Shown piece by piece: positions 52,770 through 61,426 of a DNA stretch of 64,000 bases (position 1 is its first letter; each line of letters begins with the position of its first letter). The position numbers and the translations under genes were made by a program. A model generated the notes under the pieces. That model ran no database searches, was not told the origin of the DNA, and worked only from the letters and a program-made list of their open reading frames with translations. Source of the DNA: JBJXGE01 sp046154185 (lineage in GTDB: Bacteria; Planctomycetota; UBA8108; UBA1146; JAJFFE01); NCBI GenBank assembly GCA_046154185.1, contig JBJXGE010000009.1:124001-188000 (forward strand), written 5' to 3'.

Positions 52770-53162
52770 GTGGATCGCGATCACCGCGACGGTTGGTTCC
52801 TACGGCGGGCACGCGGCGCGCTGTCCTTGCGGTGTCGACGCGCACTGGCGGTCGTGCTGTGCGGAGTGACACTGAGTGGGTCGGTCGGTTGCACAGCGCC
52901 GGCGGACGCGCGGTGGTCGCAGGCCGGGTTGCGGTCCGTGGTCTGGCATTTGGCTTCGGGACCATCCGCTTTCGAGGGACTCGCGGATACGTTCGATCAC
53001 CTCCGCAGCCGTGGCAAAGTGCGTCCCGCCTATCAGCTCTACGCGGAGATCGGCCAAAGCGAGGGCGGCTTTCGGGCGGCGTTCGGCACCCTCTTTGGTC
53101 ACGTCATCGGACCCTATGATTTCTCCGACTTGACATCGACCGTCAGTCACCTACGAAAGTAA
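52770..53162 (+). CDS. Small lipoprotein of unknown function
   Basis: A 130-residue protein. The GTG start has AAGGA 6 bases upstream. The signal peptide LAVVLCGVTLSGSVGC has a lipobox ending in Cys at about residue 41, with a long basic leader before it. The mature part (about 90 residues) has WHLASGPSAFEGLADTFDHLRSRGK and IGPYDFSDLTSTVSHL, helix-rich, with no recognised domain. It lies between a small membrane protein and pgk. Confidence 0.68.
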   Translation: MDRDHRDGWFLRRARGALSLRCRRALAVVLCGVTLSGSVGCTAPADARWSQAGLRSVVWHLASGPSAFEGLADTFDHLRSRGKVRPAYQLYAEIGQSEGGFRAAFGTLFGHVIGPYDFSDLTSTVSHLRK

Positions 53163-53253
53163 TGCGCACCATCAAATCGATGCGGTACGCGCCGAGACGA
53201 CTCATTCAGCACGGGCGGCACTTTTCTGACCGTTCAACGAGAAGGCAATTGCA

Positions 53254-54444
53254 GTGAAGGTTCTCAAAGATTTGTTGGAAACGCTCCGGCCGGGGCAACG
53301 GGTTTTGCTCAGAGCGGATCTCAATGTGCCCTTGGAGCACGGCGTGATCACCGATGACACGCGAATTCGCGCGGTATTGCCGACTGTGCGTTCGCTACTC
53401 AATGCGCGCGCGCGCATCGTACTTTGTTCGCACCTGGGACGACCCAAAGGACGCGATCCGCAATGCAGCTTGCGGCCGATCGCCGAGCGGCTGAAAGAGC
53501 TCTTGAACGCAGACGTCGTGTTGATCGAGTCAGCGCCCGGCGACCAAAAGCTGGCGCTCGAGTTGCGAGCGCTCGCGCCGACCGCGATTGGCCTTCTAGA
53601 GAACCTGCGCTACTTTGCGGGCGAGGAGGAGAACGCGCCTGAGTTTTGTCAGCAGCTCGCGAGCCTGGCGGACTACTACGTCAATGACGCGTTCGGTTCG
53701 TGCCATCGCGCGCACGCGTCGGTCGCGGGCGTTGCGGCGCTACTGCCCGGCTTCGCAGGGGAACTCCTGCGCCAGGAGTTGGCGCAGCTCGAAATCGTTC
53801 GCGACCGCCCCATACGTCCTTATTGGGTAATTCTCGGCGGCGCGAAGGTCGGCGACAAAATCGGCGTCGTGCAAAATCTCAGCGCGAGAGTCGACGGATT
53901 TCTCGTCGGTGGTGGCATGGCGAATACTTTTTTGAGTGGGCTCGGCACGCCCGTTGGCACTTCGAAGGTTGAGACCGATTGGTTGCCGAAGCTCCGCGAG
54001 TTGATGGCGGCCAACTCGCGCGTGAAATGGGAGCTGCCCATCGACTTCATCGCCGGGGACGCGCTGCGTGGCCCAAAGCGAACTTGCATCGTTGCGCGCG
54101 GCGAGGCCCCGCCTGCCGGTTGTGGGTTCTTCGACATTGGCCCGAAGACGACTCAGCACTTCATTCAATTATTGCGCGGCGCGCGAACGGTGTTCTGGAA
54201 CGGTCCGCTCGGCGTTTTCGAGGAGCCAGCGTACAGCGCAGGCACGCGCGAAATCGCCCAGGCGCTAGCGCAGCACGCGGGCCATCGCGTCGTCGGCGGC
54301 GGCGACACCGCCGCGGCGGTCGAGCACTTCGGACTCGCGTCGAAAATGACACACGTCTCGACGGGCGGCGGAGCGTCGTTAGAGTTTCTCGAAGGAAAAT
54401 TGCTCCCGGGAGTCGCCGCGCTTGTCGATTCGGCGCGGCGTTAA
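53254..54444 (+). CDS. pgk: Phosphoglycerate kinase
   Basis: A 396-residue Pgk, the ATP-forming enzyme of glycolysis. Signature parts are VLLRADLNVPL, SHLGRPKG, LLENLRYFAGEEENAPEF (in parts), YYVNDAFGSCHRAHASVAG (in parts), ILGGAKVGDKIGV (usually AKVSDKI), FWNGPLGVFE and VVGGGDTAAAVE followed by STGGGASLEFLEG. The GTG start has GAAGG 8 bases upstream. No other glycolytic gene is adjacent. Confidence 0.96.
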   Translation: MKVLKDLLETLRPGQRVLLRADLNVPLEHGVITDDTRIRAVLPTVRSLLNARARIVLCSHLGRPKGRDPQCSLRPIAERLKELLNADVVLIESAPGDQKLALELRALAPTAIGLLENLRYFAGEEENAPEFCQQLASLADYYVNDAFGSCHRAHASVAGVAALLPGFAGELLRQELAQLEIVRDRPIRPYWVILGGAKVGDKIGVVQNLSARVDGFLVGGGMANTFLSGLGTPVGTSKVETDWLPKLRELMAANSRVKWELPIDFIAGDALRGPKRTCIVARGEAPPAGCGFFDIGPKTTQHFIQLLRGARTVFWNGPLGVFEEPAYSAGTREIAQALAQHAGHRVVGGGDTAAAVEHFGLASKMTHVSTGGGASLEFLEGKLLPGVAALVDSARR

Positions 54445-54611
54445 AGAGTCGCATGACGCGAAGTATTCGGCGCTCGTGACACACTGGCGACGCTCGACAA
54501 CTTTCGCGTTACCTGGAATCGCGCTTGTGTTGAGTCTAGAATCCGCCTCCCGCCCACGGATTGCACGCGAAGTCCCGGCTAGTGCCACCAGGGTAGAAGG
54601 AATAATCGTTC

Positions 54612-55235
54612 GTGAGCGAGGCCCTCGAGCGCGTCGAGATCAAGAAAATCATCGGCCCCACTCAAAGTGGCGCCGCGGTTCTGCTTGGCAGCGAGCACAA
54701 GACCTTCGTGATTTTCATCGGTCTCTACGAGGCGGCCGCCCTATTGCGCGAACTCAAATCGGAAGTTCCGCAACGGCCATTGACGCACGAATTGCTGCAG
54801 TCAGTGTTGCTCGGTTTTGATTTGACCATAAAGAAGGTGATCGTAACCAAAATCGTCGACAACGCGTATTACGCCACTTTGATTCTCGAACAGCGGGTTC
54901 GCGAGCAAAATGGGGAATGGGCGGGCCGGCGAAACGAGGTCCGCATCGACGCGCGCCCGAGCGATTGCCTCATCATGGCACTCAAGAATAAGGCCGAGTT
55001 GTTCGTGACACGAGAAGTGCTGGAACAAGCGCAAGATTTTTCCGAGTTGCTGACCGACACGATGGTCAGCGACTTTCCCGGCTTTCCGATCGATAGCGGT
55101 GTGTTAGAGTCTTTCAATCCGTTGAGCGAATCGGCGTCGGGGCCTTTTGCTGCGGAGAGCGATGTCGCCGAGCGCGAAGATGACGACCCAGATGCGCAAA
55201 GCCCCGAGCCGGACGACGAAAACGAGAGGTCATAA
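54612..55235 (+). CDS. BFN-domain (bifunctional nuclease, DUF151) protein
   Basis: A 207-residue protein. Residues 1-140 match the BFN/DUF151 domain: VLLGSEHKTFVIFIGLYEAAAL (in parts), RPLTHELLQSVL and the hallmark RIDARPSDCLIMALKNKAELFV (in parts). Related plant and Thermotoga proteins are reported to have nuclease activity; the function in bacteria is not settled. An acidic disordered tail of about 50 residues ends the protein. The GTG start has AAGGA upstream. The next gene begins 4 bases after the stop. Confidence 0.9.
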   Translation: MSEALERVEIKKIIGPTQSGAAVLLGSEHKTFVIFIGLYEAAALLRELKSEVPQRPLTHELLQSVLLGFDLTIKKVIVTKIVDNAYYATLILEQRVREQNGEWAGRRNEVRIDARPSDCLIMALKNKAELFVTREVLEQAQDFSELLTDTMVSDFPGFPIDSGVLESFNPLSESASGPFAAESDVAEREDDDPDAQSPEPDDENERS

Positions 55236-55238
55236 AGA

Positions 55239-55733
55239 ATGGTGTGCTCGAATAACTCAGTTGCAGACGGTTGTGGGGGGAAGCTGAGCGGTCGGCGAAC
55301 GCGTGCGTTCGTGGCGTTGCTCGGCCTGCTGCTCGCATTCTCGTGGTGGTGCGGTTGGAGTTCGCGGCCCGCATCGTCGAGTGTCATGAACTGGCCGCCG
55401 GAGCTCGCCTATGCCGCGACCGCGACCGGCGACTATTCGTTCTTTCCGTATCGACGAGACGTTTGGATCGTTTGTCATTCGAAGGGAACCGCGCAGTTCT
55501 TTCACAGCCCGGAAAGCACGACCAGTGAGCAGCCGCCCGTCAAGTCGCGCGTGTACACGATCGACCGGACGCTCTTCCCGCAGGATCAGGTCCAATTTCT
55601 GATCAGCGAACGAAATCTCACGAACTATCTGTGGATCGTGAATCCAACTACTGGCAATGGGCGGTTCATTCGAGCGCGTCGCGACGGCGGATTCGACGAG
55701 TCGCCGATCATCGAGTCGGCGAAAGAACTGTAA
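55239..55733 (+). CDS. Hypothetical membrane-anchored protein
   Basis: A 164-residue protein. A hydrophobic segment AFVALLGLLLAFSWWCGW at about residues 23-40 is a signal anchor. The rest (YSFFPYRRDVWIVCHSKGTAQFF and VYTIDRTLFPQDQVQFLISERNL, in parts) reads as a small extracytoplasmic beta domain. It starts 4 bases after the BFN gene, so it is probably translated from the same message. No family is recognised. Confidence 0.72.
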   Translation: MVCSNNSVADGCGGKLSGRRTRAFVALLGLLLAFSWWCGWSSRPASSSVMNWPPELAYAATATGDYSFFPYRRDVWIVCHSKGTAQFFHSPESTTSEQPPVKSRVYTIDRTLFPQDQVQFLISERNLTNYLWIVNPTTGNGRFIRARRDGGFDESPIIESAKEL

Positions 55734-55825
55734 CGGCGAGAAGCCGGGCGGACAGGCGCGACACGTCAGCACGCCAGAGGCTAGGTCGTGAGGGGAGTTC
55801 TCGCGTTCTCGGACTTGGAGACGGC

Positions 55826-56347
55826 ATGACAAACCGCGCAGAGTTCCGGCCTACAGACCACTCGTTAAAGTTAGCGCGACCACTGTGGCGATTTGATTGT
55901 CGCAAAGGGCTTGCGCTTGCCGTTGCCGCGAGCTTCAGTGGCTGGCTGACCGGTTGTTGCACACCGCCGCCGCGGGCCGAAAAGTATTTCGACCGCTCGA
56001 TCGACCCCGTCAATTGCTTCCGCATGTTTCAGTATGCGATCGAAGTTCGCCAATTTGAGGTGGCCCACCAATGTCTCACCGCAAAATCGCGCGAGGAGAT
56101 CAAGCTCGATTTGTTGCCGTACCTGCGCAAACTGCGATTCGAAAACTATCCGTGTAACGCGTATGAAGTCATCGTCAACGCAGAGTGGTTTGGGGATCTG
56201 CGCATGAACAGCGAAGAGACCGCGGCGGCGATGCTGGTATTTCACCGATGGCAACGCGGTTCCACGGAATTCCAGTTTCTCTTCGAGAAAGTCGACTCGG
56301 AGTGGTTGATCGATCTCTTAGCGATGTCCGCCGGTGTTCCGCAATGA
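55826..56347 (+). CDS. Lipoprotein of unknown function
   Basis: A 173-residue protein. ATG 55826 has GGAG 5 bases upstream; an upstream in-frame extension overlaps the preceding gene and is unlikely. The signal region LALAVAASFSGWLTGC has a lipobox with Cys followed by a second Cys. The mature part (NCFRMFQYAIEVRQFEVAHQCLTAKSREE, in parts) looks like a small helical-plus-strand domain of NTF2-like type (LIDLLAMSAG end). No catalytic residue is evident. Confidence 0.72.
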   Translation: MTNRAEFRPTDHSLKLARPLWRFDCRKGLALAVAASFSGWLTGCCTPPPRAEKYFDRSIDPVNCFRMFQYAIEVRQFEVAHQCLTAKSREEIKLDLLPYLRKLRFENYPCNAYEVIVNAEWFGDLRMNSEETAAAMLVFHRWQRGSTEFQFLFEKVDSEWLIDLLAMSAGVPQ

Positions 56348-56381
56348 GCTGTGAGTTTCACTGCGGTGGGGCTCGCTGACC

Positions 56382-57557
56382 ATGGAGCGGATCTATCTCG
56401 ACTACAACGCGACCAGTCCGCTCCACCCGGTTGTGTGCGCAGAAATCATGCGCGTGGCCGCCGATCACCTCGGCAATGCGTCGTCGCGCCATAGTTACGG
56501 ACGTCGCGCTCGCACGATAATCGAGAACGCGCGCGCCCAAATCGCCGAGCTATTCGGCGTGGCGGTGGACGAAATCTACTTCACGTCGGGCGGCACTGAG
56601 AGCAACAACCTGGTGATGAGTTCCTGTGGCGCGATCGGTCCCGTCACGGTGAGCGCCATCGAGCACGCGTCGATTCTGGAGCCATTTCGCCGGTTGCTCA
56701 ACACACGCCGCGAGCAGCGTGCTGAGTTCCGCGTTCTCGCGGTCGATGCAATCGGGCAGGTTGTTGACGCACACGACGAAAACGTGCAACAGGTGGGCGC
56801 GGACTCTCCATCGCCGTCGGAACGGAACGGCATCTTGTCAGTCCAGTGGGTGAATAGCGAAACCGGTGTCGTGCAAGACCTCGAGCGAATCGCGAGCGTC
56901 GCGCGCGCACGACGGCAACTGTTCCATACGGATGGCGCGCAAGCTTTTTTTCGCTTGCCGACGCGGATGGCGGCGCTGGGTGTCGACGCCGCGACGATAA
57001 CTGCGCACAAGAGTTTCGGACCCCAAGGCGTCGGCGTGCTCTATTTGCGCCGCGGAATCGTGCTCGAGCCGTTGTGCGTCGGTGGACCGCAGGAGCGGCG
57101 CGTGCGACCAGGCACCGAAAACGTGCTTGCGATCCATGGTATGGGAGTGCTGGCGAAACTCGCGCGATCCGAAGAGCTTTGGCCGCTGGATGAACTGCGC
57201 GTGAAACGAGCCGAGTTTTGGAGCGAACTCGCGACGATCGAGCGCATCACGCGCATCACTCCAGAGGCGGGGAGTTTTCCGGGCGTGTTGTGCGTCGCAT
57301 TGCCGGACTTGTCGGCCGACGTCGTCTTGTCACGACTCGATCAGCTCGGTATCGCGGCGTCGAGCGGCTCCGCGTGCGCCGCGGGCGGCCAGGAACCTTC
57401 TCACGTACTCAAGGCGATGGGACTGCCGGAAGATCTGCAGCGGGGAGCGTTGCGATTCTCTTTCGGCGGCGAGATCTCGCGCGAGCAGTTGCGAACCGCC
57501 GCGGCTCGGACGTCGCAAGTGGTTCGGGATCTCCGTCGCGCGCAGTCAGTCCGGTGA
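56382..57557 (+). CDS. Cysteine desulfurase (NifS/IscS family)
   Basis: A 391-residue PLP enzyme that supplies sulfur for Fe-S clusters. It starts IYLDYNATSPLHP, has GNASSRHSYGRRA, YFTSGGTESNN, HTDGAQAFFRLP, the PLP-binding Lys in TITAHKSFGPQGVG and the catalytic Cys in SSGSACAAGGQEPSHVL. The active-site loop is of the NifS/IscS (type I) form. No IscU or regulator gene is adjacent. Its stop lies 13 bases from the stop of the convergent actin-like gene. Confidence 0.93.
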   Translation: MERIYLDYNATSPLHPVVCAEIMRVAADHLGNASSRHSYGRRARTIIENARAQIAELFGVAVDEIYFTSGGTESNNLVMSSCGAIGPVTVSAIEHASILEPFRRLLNTRREQRAEFRVLAVDAIGQVVDAHDENVQQVGADSPSPSERNGILSVQWVNSETGVVQDLERIASVARARRQLFHTDGAQAFFRLPTRMAALGVDAATITAHKSFGPQGVGVLYLRRGIVLEPLCVGGPQERRVRPGTENVLAIHGMGVLAKLARSEELWPLDELRVKRAEFWSELATIERITRITPEAGSFPGVLCVALPDLSADVVLSRLDQLGIAASSGSACAAGGQEPSHVLKAMGLPEDLQRGALRFSFGGEISREQLRTAAARTSQVVRDLRRAQSVR

Positions 57558-57570
57558 GTCTGACCTGCAA

Positions 57571-58641
57571 CTACCGAGAGAGTTTTTCCCAGTATTCTGC
57601 CGGCATTTCCCGGGCGAGCTTCAGTGATCCCGTGGCCCCGGCATAAACGGGTTCGTCGACCAGTGCCACATTGCCGCCGCCGATGCGCCGCATGCCGTCT
57701 TCCAGTGCTTTTCGCAAGCCGAATATTTGCGATCCACCGCCTGAGAGGAGTACGCGCTCGCGGATGCGATGTTGAAACTCAGGGTCAAAGCTCGCCACGA
57801 GTTTTTGGATAGCATCGAGAATCTCCGGCACGATGAGCGAGACAGCCTCGCGGATCTCCGCCGTAACGTCGAGTTCCGTGGGGCGGCCGTTGACGGGGAA
57901 GGAAACGATGGCTCGATCCTCCGATTCGATGACGCGAGAGAAACGCTCTTTGGCCTTCTTTGCCATGTTCTGGCTGAACTGTGCTTCCGGGTAACGCGCT
58001 TTGATACGCTTAGCGAGTTCCTGGTCGATGTAATTGCCTGCCCGATTGATGGAGATTTGGTCGTCACGCTCGGGCAGGGTGCCGTGCAGGCGACAAAGGT
58101 CGATCGTGCCCGCACCGATATCGACGATGATTGCATCGTCCAGCGTATCGATGCCGTAGGCGACTGAAAACGGCTCCGACACCACCATCGCGGCGGAGAT
58201 GCCGGCGTGCGCGCCGACCTCGAGTATCGCTTGCTTGTTATGTATTGTCGCGTCAGCTGGAGCGCCGATGACGGCATAGACGAGCTGGTCCTTGCGCGCC
58301 CGCGCCAATTCGACCAAGTGGAGCATCAGCGCCTCAGCGGCCGCCTTACTCTTGCGTTGCGCTTCACCGTTCAAATTAGGAAAGCTGAGATTTCCATCGG
58401 CCAAGGGGAAGACCAGGTCGAGCGCGAGTCGATGATTCAGCGCCTCGTCGCCGTACAGAATCGACTTGCCCAGCGTCTTGCTCGACACATTGTCTTTAGG
58501 CCAGCCGACCACGCTGCCGACAACCTCGCGCACGCCGTTCGAGCACGCGATCGCCGACCGTGAGGTTCCAAGGTCGATTCCTAAATAGAGAATCGGCGAG
58601 TTCTGTAGCTCGAGATCGTCGTGCGGCTCCTGTGTCGGCAT
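57571..58641 (-). CDS. MamK-like actin-family filament ATPase
   Basis: A 356-residue actin-fold ATPase. ATG 58641 has GAGGAG 6 bases upstream. Phosphate-1 loop YLGIDLGTSRSA (about 19-30), SVVGWPKD (43-50), VFPLADGNL (77-85), YAVIGAPA (122-129), VVSEPFSVAYGID (153-165), phosphate-2 loop IIVDIGAGTIDL (171-182), NRAGNYIDQEL and adenosine loop LLSGGGSQIFGL all keep the order, and nearly the spelling, of MamK from magnetotactic bacteria as I remember it. The residues matching MamK's catalytic Glu143 and Asp161 are Glu156 and Asp174, both shifted by 13. It is unlike MreB, ParM or DnaK over this length. No other magnetosome gene is near. A coiled-coil gene precedes it by 83 bases on the same strand. 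Confidence 0.88.
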   Translation of the reverse strand: MPTQEPHDDLELQNSPILYLGIDLGTSRSAIACSNGVREVVGSVVGWPKDNVSSKTLGKSILYGDEALNHRLALDLVFPLADGNLSFPNLNGEAQRKSKAAAEALMLHLVELARARKDQLVYAVIGAPADATIHNKQAILEVGAHAGISAAMVVSEPFSVAYGIDTLDDAIIVDIGAGTIDLCRLHGTLPERDDQISINRAGNYIDQELAKRIKARYPEAQFSQNMAKKAKERFSRVIESEDRAIVSFPVNGRPTELDVTAEIREAVSLIVPEILDAIQKLVASFDPEFQHRIRERVLLSGGGSQIFGLRKALEDGMRRIGGGNVALVDEPVYAGATGSLKLAREMPAEYWEKLSR

Positions 58642-58724
58642 TCGTTGCTCCTCGTCGGCGGCTGAGATGCGGGCCGCAACCTGCATCGGTGGCAATCGTG
58701 TTCGTGGCTGGGACCCGTGTGGCT

Positions 58725-59483
58725 CTAGCCGTCAGTGGGGCGTTCCTTGTCGAGCTCGCGAAGTTTGAGATTGGCTTGGAACAACGCCTGCAGGAGCTGA
58801 GACTTTTTCTGATAGAGCGGATTGTCCGAGTCGAGCGCAGCTCCCGCCGCGAATTGGCCGGGGCCGACTTGGGATCCTGGCTGTTGTTGAAGGTGGGCGA
58901 GCACTCGATCCGTTGACTCGAGTGCGCGGACGAGCTTGGAGATGCGCTGCTCCAACAGCAAGATTTGGCGTTTATTCGAATCTTCGATTTGGCGCAGCTC
59001 GTTGCGCCAATCCTTGTCGATCAAGCTGCCGAGATCCTGCGCGATTCGTTTCTCGAGAGTCATCAAGTCCTCGCTCGTGTTTTTCGTGATGGAGCTACTG
59101 AGAGTCTCGCCATGCAACAATTTTTGAAGCGCGAGCTGTTCATCCGCCAAGATGGATTCGATGGTGCTCGGGTGCGCGCCGACGCGCGCAGTCGTGGTCT
59201 CCTCGGCGTTTTGGCTTGTGAGACCGGCCGCGAGAAGTTCGTGGAGTTCTTTTTCCGAGCGGTCAGAGAGGATCCGCACTTGCTCGGCCGTTAGTCCGAG
59301 ACCTTGCAACTGGTCGCGCAGCACGCGATTCACGGCGAGGCGCAAGGTCGAGCTGAGTTGGGATTCACTGAGCACTCGGACTTTGCGAATACCGTTCGTG
59401 GCAAGATCATCGACCGCGTGCGTCGTCGTACCGGCGACGAGCTGGGCGCGCAGCGTGGTCGAGGTTTTCACGGAATCCTTCAT
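58725..59483 (-). CDS. Coiled-coil protein upstream of the MamK-like gene
   Basis: A 252-residue, signal-less protein. ATG 59483 has GGGAG 9 bases upstream; an ATG at 59534 is possible. The N-terminal half is helical (VRVLSESQLSSTLRLAVNRVL, in parts). A long coiled coil follows at about 135-195 (DLMTLEKRIAQDLG, RNELRQIEDSNKRQILLLEQRISKLVRAL, in parts). A final helix with SQLLQALFQANLKLRELDKE ends it. I know no family for it. The shared strand and 83-base gap suggest it is co-transcribed with the actin-like ATPase and may link or regulate its filaments; this is inference from position. Confidence 0.75.
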   Translation of the reverse strand: MKDSVKTSTTLRAQLVAGTTTHAVDDLATNGIRKVRVLSESQLSSTLRLAVNRVLRDQLQGLGLTAEQVRILSDRSEKELHELLAAGLTSQNAEETTTARVGAHPSTIESILADEQLALQKLLHGETLSSSITKNTSEDLMTLEKRIAQDLGSLIDKDWRNELRQIEDSNKRQILLLEQRISKLVRALESTDRVLAHLQQQPGSQVGPGQFAAGAALDSDNPLYQKKSQLLQALFQANLKLRELDKERPTDG

Positions 59484-59816
59484 GCGACCCGACTCCCATC
59501 CAAAGTTCGGCGGACCTCGCTGATTCGCTGTCATTGACCCGGCCCGAGCCGGTGGAGATCTTAGCGTCTCAAGAGGGGAGAATCGCAAGCCGCGGACCTG
59601 CTGCGGAGTCGCTGCGGCGCGAGAACGTAAGTGACTTCAACGCACAGGGCTATTGATATCGTCGAACCCGTCACTTGCGGCGAGAGCGCCGAAAACCGAT
59701 CGGCGACGTCTATGAGTGCGACAACAACGCGGAGGTAGTCGCGGGCGAAAGGCGGGCCGAACGAACGTGGACACCACGGCGAACGCTGACCACGAGATAG
59801 CCGGTCCAAGAAGCTG

Positions 59817-59825
59817 TGATATACT
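59817..59825 (+). promoter_or_regulatory. Extended -10 promoter of the dockerin-type gene
   Basis: TGA followed by TATACT is an extended -10 element (TG-N-TATACT). No clear -35 is seen. It would give a leader of about 135 bases before ATG 59966. Confidence 0.45.
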
Positions 59826-59965
59826 GCGCAGCCGAAATCGAGTCTCGCTACGGCACGGCGCGCTCCCTCCAGCTCGACGCCTCCGCCGGGAAGCTGATTC
59901 TGCGTAAGTCTGTTCCTCGACAGTTCGGTTGCGATTTGTTTCTGTACTTCGTCGATAGGGGAAAA

Positions 59966-61327
59966 ATGAGTCGTCCTGTTTTGACCTCGCCGGTCTTGAC
60001 CCCGATGGTGTCGACCATCGTCGTCCTTGTGCTTTCGACATTGGCGCACTGCCAACCGAATCCAAATCATGTTTTAGGATTCGAAAGCGGCGTAGCAGGC
60101 AGCGGCGGCGGGAGCGCGACGATCACCTGCACGTACAACAACACGTCGACAAGTGTGATTGAAGGCTGGTCATTCGGAGTGTGCCACGATGTGACGGACC
60201 TGACGCCGACCGCGGTGGCCGCTGGGCTCACCACCCAGACGGTCAAAAACGGATCCCCACCTGACTTCATTCAGATGAACTTCAGCGCGACCGGAACGAC
60301 GACGCCGGTGGTTTCGACTGCCGGAGTGAATCAAGCCGTTGTTATCTGTTTCACCGGATGTGCTGCTTTGCCGCCGGGATCGAGTTACCAGCTCATGGAC
60401 AACACGTACTCGCTGATTGGGCCCGACGGCCCGACACCCCTTACGTACTGTAATACGACTCTTGGAGGAGCGTTGGTATCAACGGTCATAGTCGTTCAAG
60501 GGCAGAGCGTCACACCGACCATCCTTCCCGGTTCCATCGAAATTGGCGGCATCGAAATCCCAACACTTCGCGCGCCGACTGGCCTATCGGTTGCGCCTGG
60601 CGCGTCGGTCGATGCTCCGATCACGCTGGTCCACAACGCAGTCAACGTCTACGGCTTTTCGTTTGGCCTGACGCACACGGCGACGGTCGCGACTTTGACG
60701 GGAATCTCGGCGGGCGCGGCGACACTTGCCGCCGACTACTTTCAAGCGGACATAACGCCAGTTTCTGGCGCCGGAGGCATTGTCGGCTGCGTGCTCGATT
60801 TCGGCCCGACCAGCCCGCTCGGGTTCATTCCGCAAGGCCCGCTGAGTGAGATCGCCGTATTCGAGTACCAAGTGCTCGCGTCCGCGCCGGACGCCGCGAC
60901 CAGCCCGCTCACGTTCAGCGGGAGCTTGGTCCCGGTGCTGCCTTCGCCCCCAACACCCATCCTGATCAGCATGGGTGAAGAAGGCATCGTGCCGACGCTA
61001 CAAGCCGGGTTGATCACGGTCGATGGCGGTCCGCCGGTCGTTGAGTTCATCCGCGGCGATGCCAACGTGGATGGCGCCCTCAACATCGCGGACCCGGTCT
61101 TCATGTTGAACTACTTGTTCGCCTCTGGCCCGATCCCGACCTGCCTCAAGACCGTGGACTGTAACGATGATGGCGCGCTCAACATCGCAGACCCCGTGTA
61201 CTCTTTGAACTATCAGTTCGCGGGCGGACCGATTTTTCCGGCCCCATTCGGATCGGGCGCCGCCGGTTGCGGCGTTGATCCAACCGCCGACTCACTCACC
61301 TGCCTGGGCTTTACGTTCTGTCTGTGA
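59966..61327 (+). CDS. Exported cohesin-like / dockerin-type protein
   Basis: A 453-residue exported protein. ATG 59966 has GGGGA 4-5 bases upstream, then a signal peptide ending near TLAHC. Two beta-sandwich domains follow (about 25-170 and 190-360): VIEGWSFGVCHDV and VNVYGFSFGLTHT are parallel strands of an internally repeated cohesin-like fold. Two dockerin-type calcium loops close the protein: FIRGDANVDGALNIADPVFMLNYLF and VDCNDDGALNIADPVYSLNYQF (in parts). The end has a CGVDPT/DSLTC pair. The same design is seen in other Planctomycetota secreted proteins. Function is unknown, perhaps surface assembly. Confidence 0.85.
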   Translation: MSRPVLTSPVLTPMVSTIVVLVLSTLAHCQPNPNHVLGFESGVAGSGGGSATITCTYNNTSTSVIEGWSFGVCHDVTDLTPTAVAAGLTTQTVKNGSPPDFIQMNFSATGTTTPVVSTAGVNQAVVICFTGCAALPPGSSYQLMDNTYSLIGPDGPTPLTYCNTTLGGALVSTVIVVQGQSVTPTILPGSIEIGGIEIPTLRAPTGLSVAPGASVDAPITLVHNAVNVYGFSFGLTHTATVATLTGISAGAATLAADYFQADITPVSGAGGIVGCVLDFGPTSPLGFIPQGPLSEIAVFEYQVLASAPDAATSPLTFSGSLVPVLPSPPTPILISMGEEGIVPTLQAGLITVDGGPPVVEFIRGDANVDGALNIADPVFMLNYLFASGPIPTCLKTVDCNDDGALNIADPVYSLNYQFAGGPIFPAPFGSGAAGCGVDPTADSLTCLGFTFCL

Positions 61328-61352
61328 GGTCGGTCGCACCGAGATTTTTGCC

Positions 61353-61376
61353 GAGGGTGATCGAATGATCACCCTC
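61353..61376. terminator. Perfect 10-bp hairpin after the dockerin-type gene
   Basis: GAGGGTGATC (61353-61362) and GATCACCCTC (61367-61376) flank a GAAT loop, 25 bases after the stop codon. The tail GCTTGTTA is only partly T-rich, so termination efficiency is uncertain. Confidence 0.65.
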
Positions 61377-61426
61377 GCTTGTTAGCTAGGCGATTGCCGA
61401 AACTGCGCGGCGGAAGGTGGCTCGTC

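Noticed and set aside
57571..58641. DnaK/MreB assignment for the actin-fold gene
   Set aside because: There is no substrate-binding domain as in DnaK and the block order and spelling fit MamK better than MreB.
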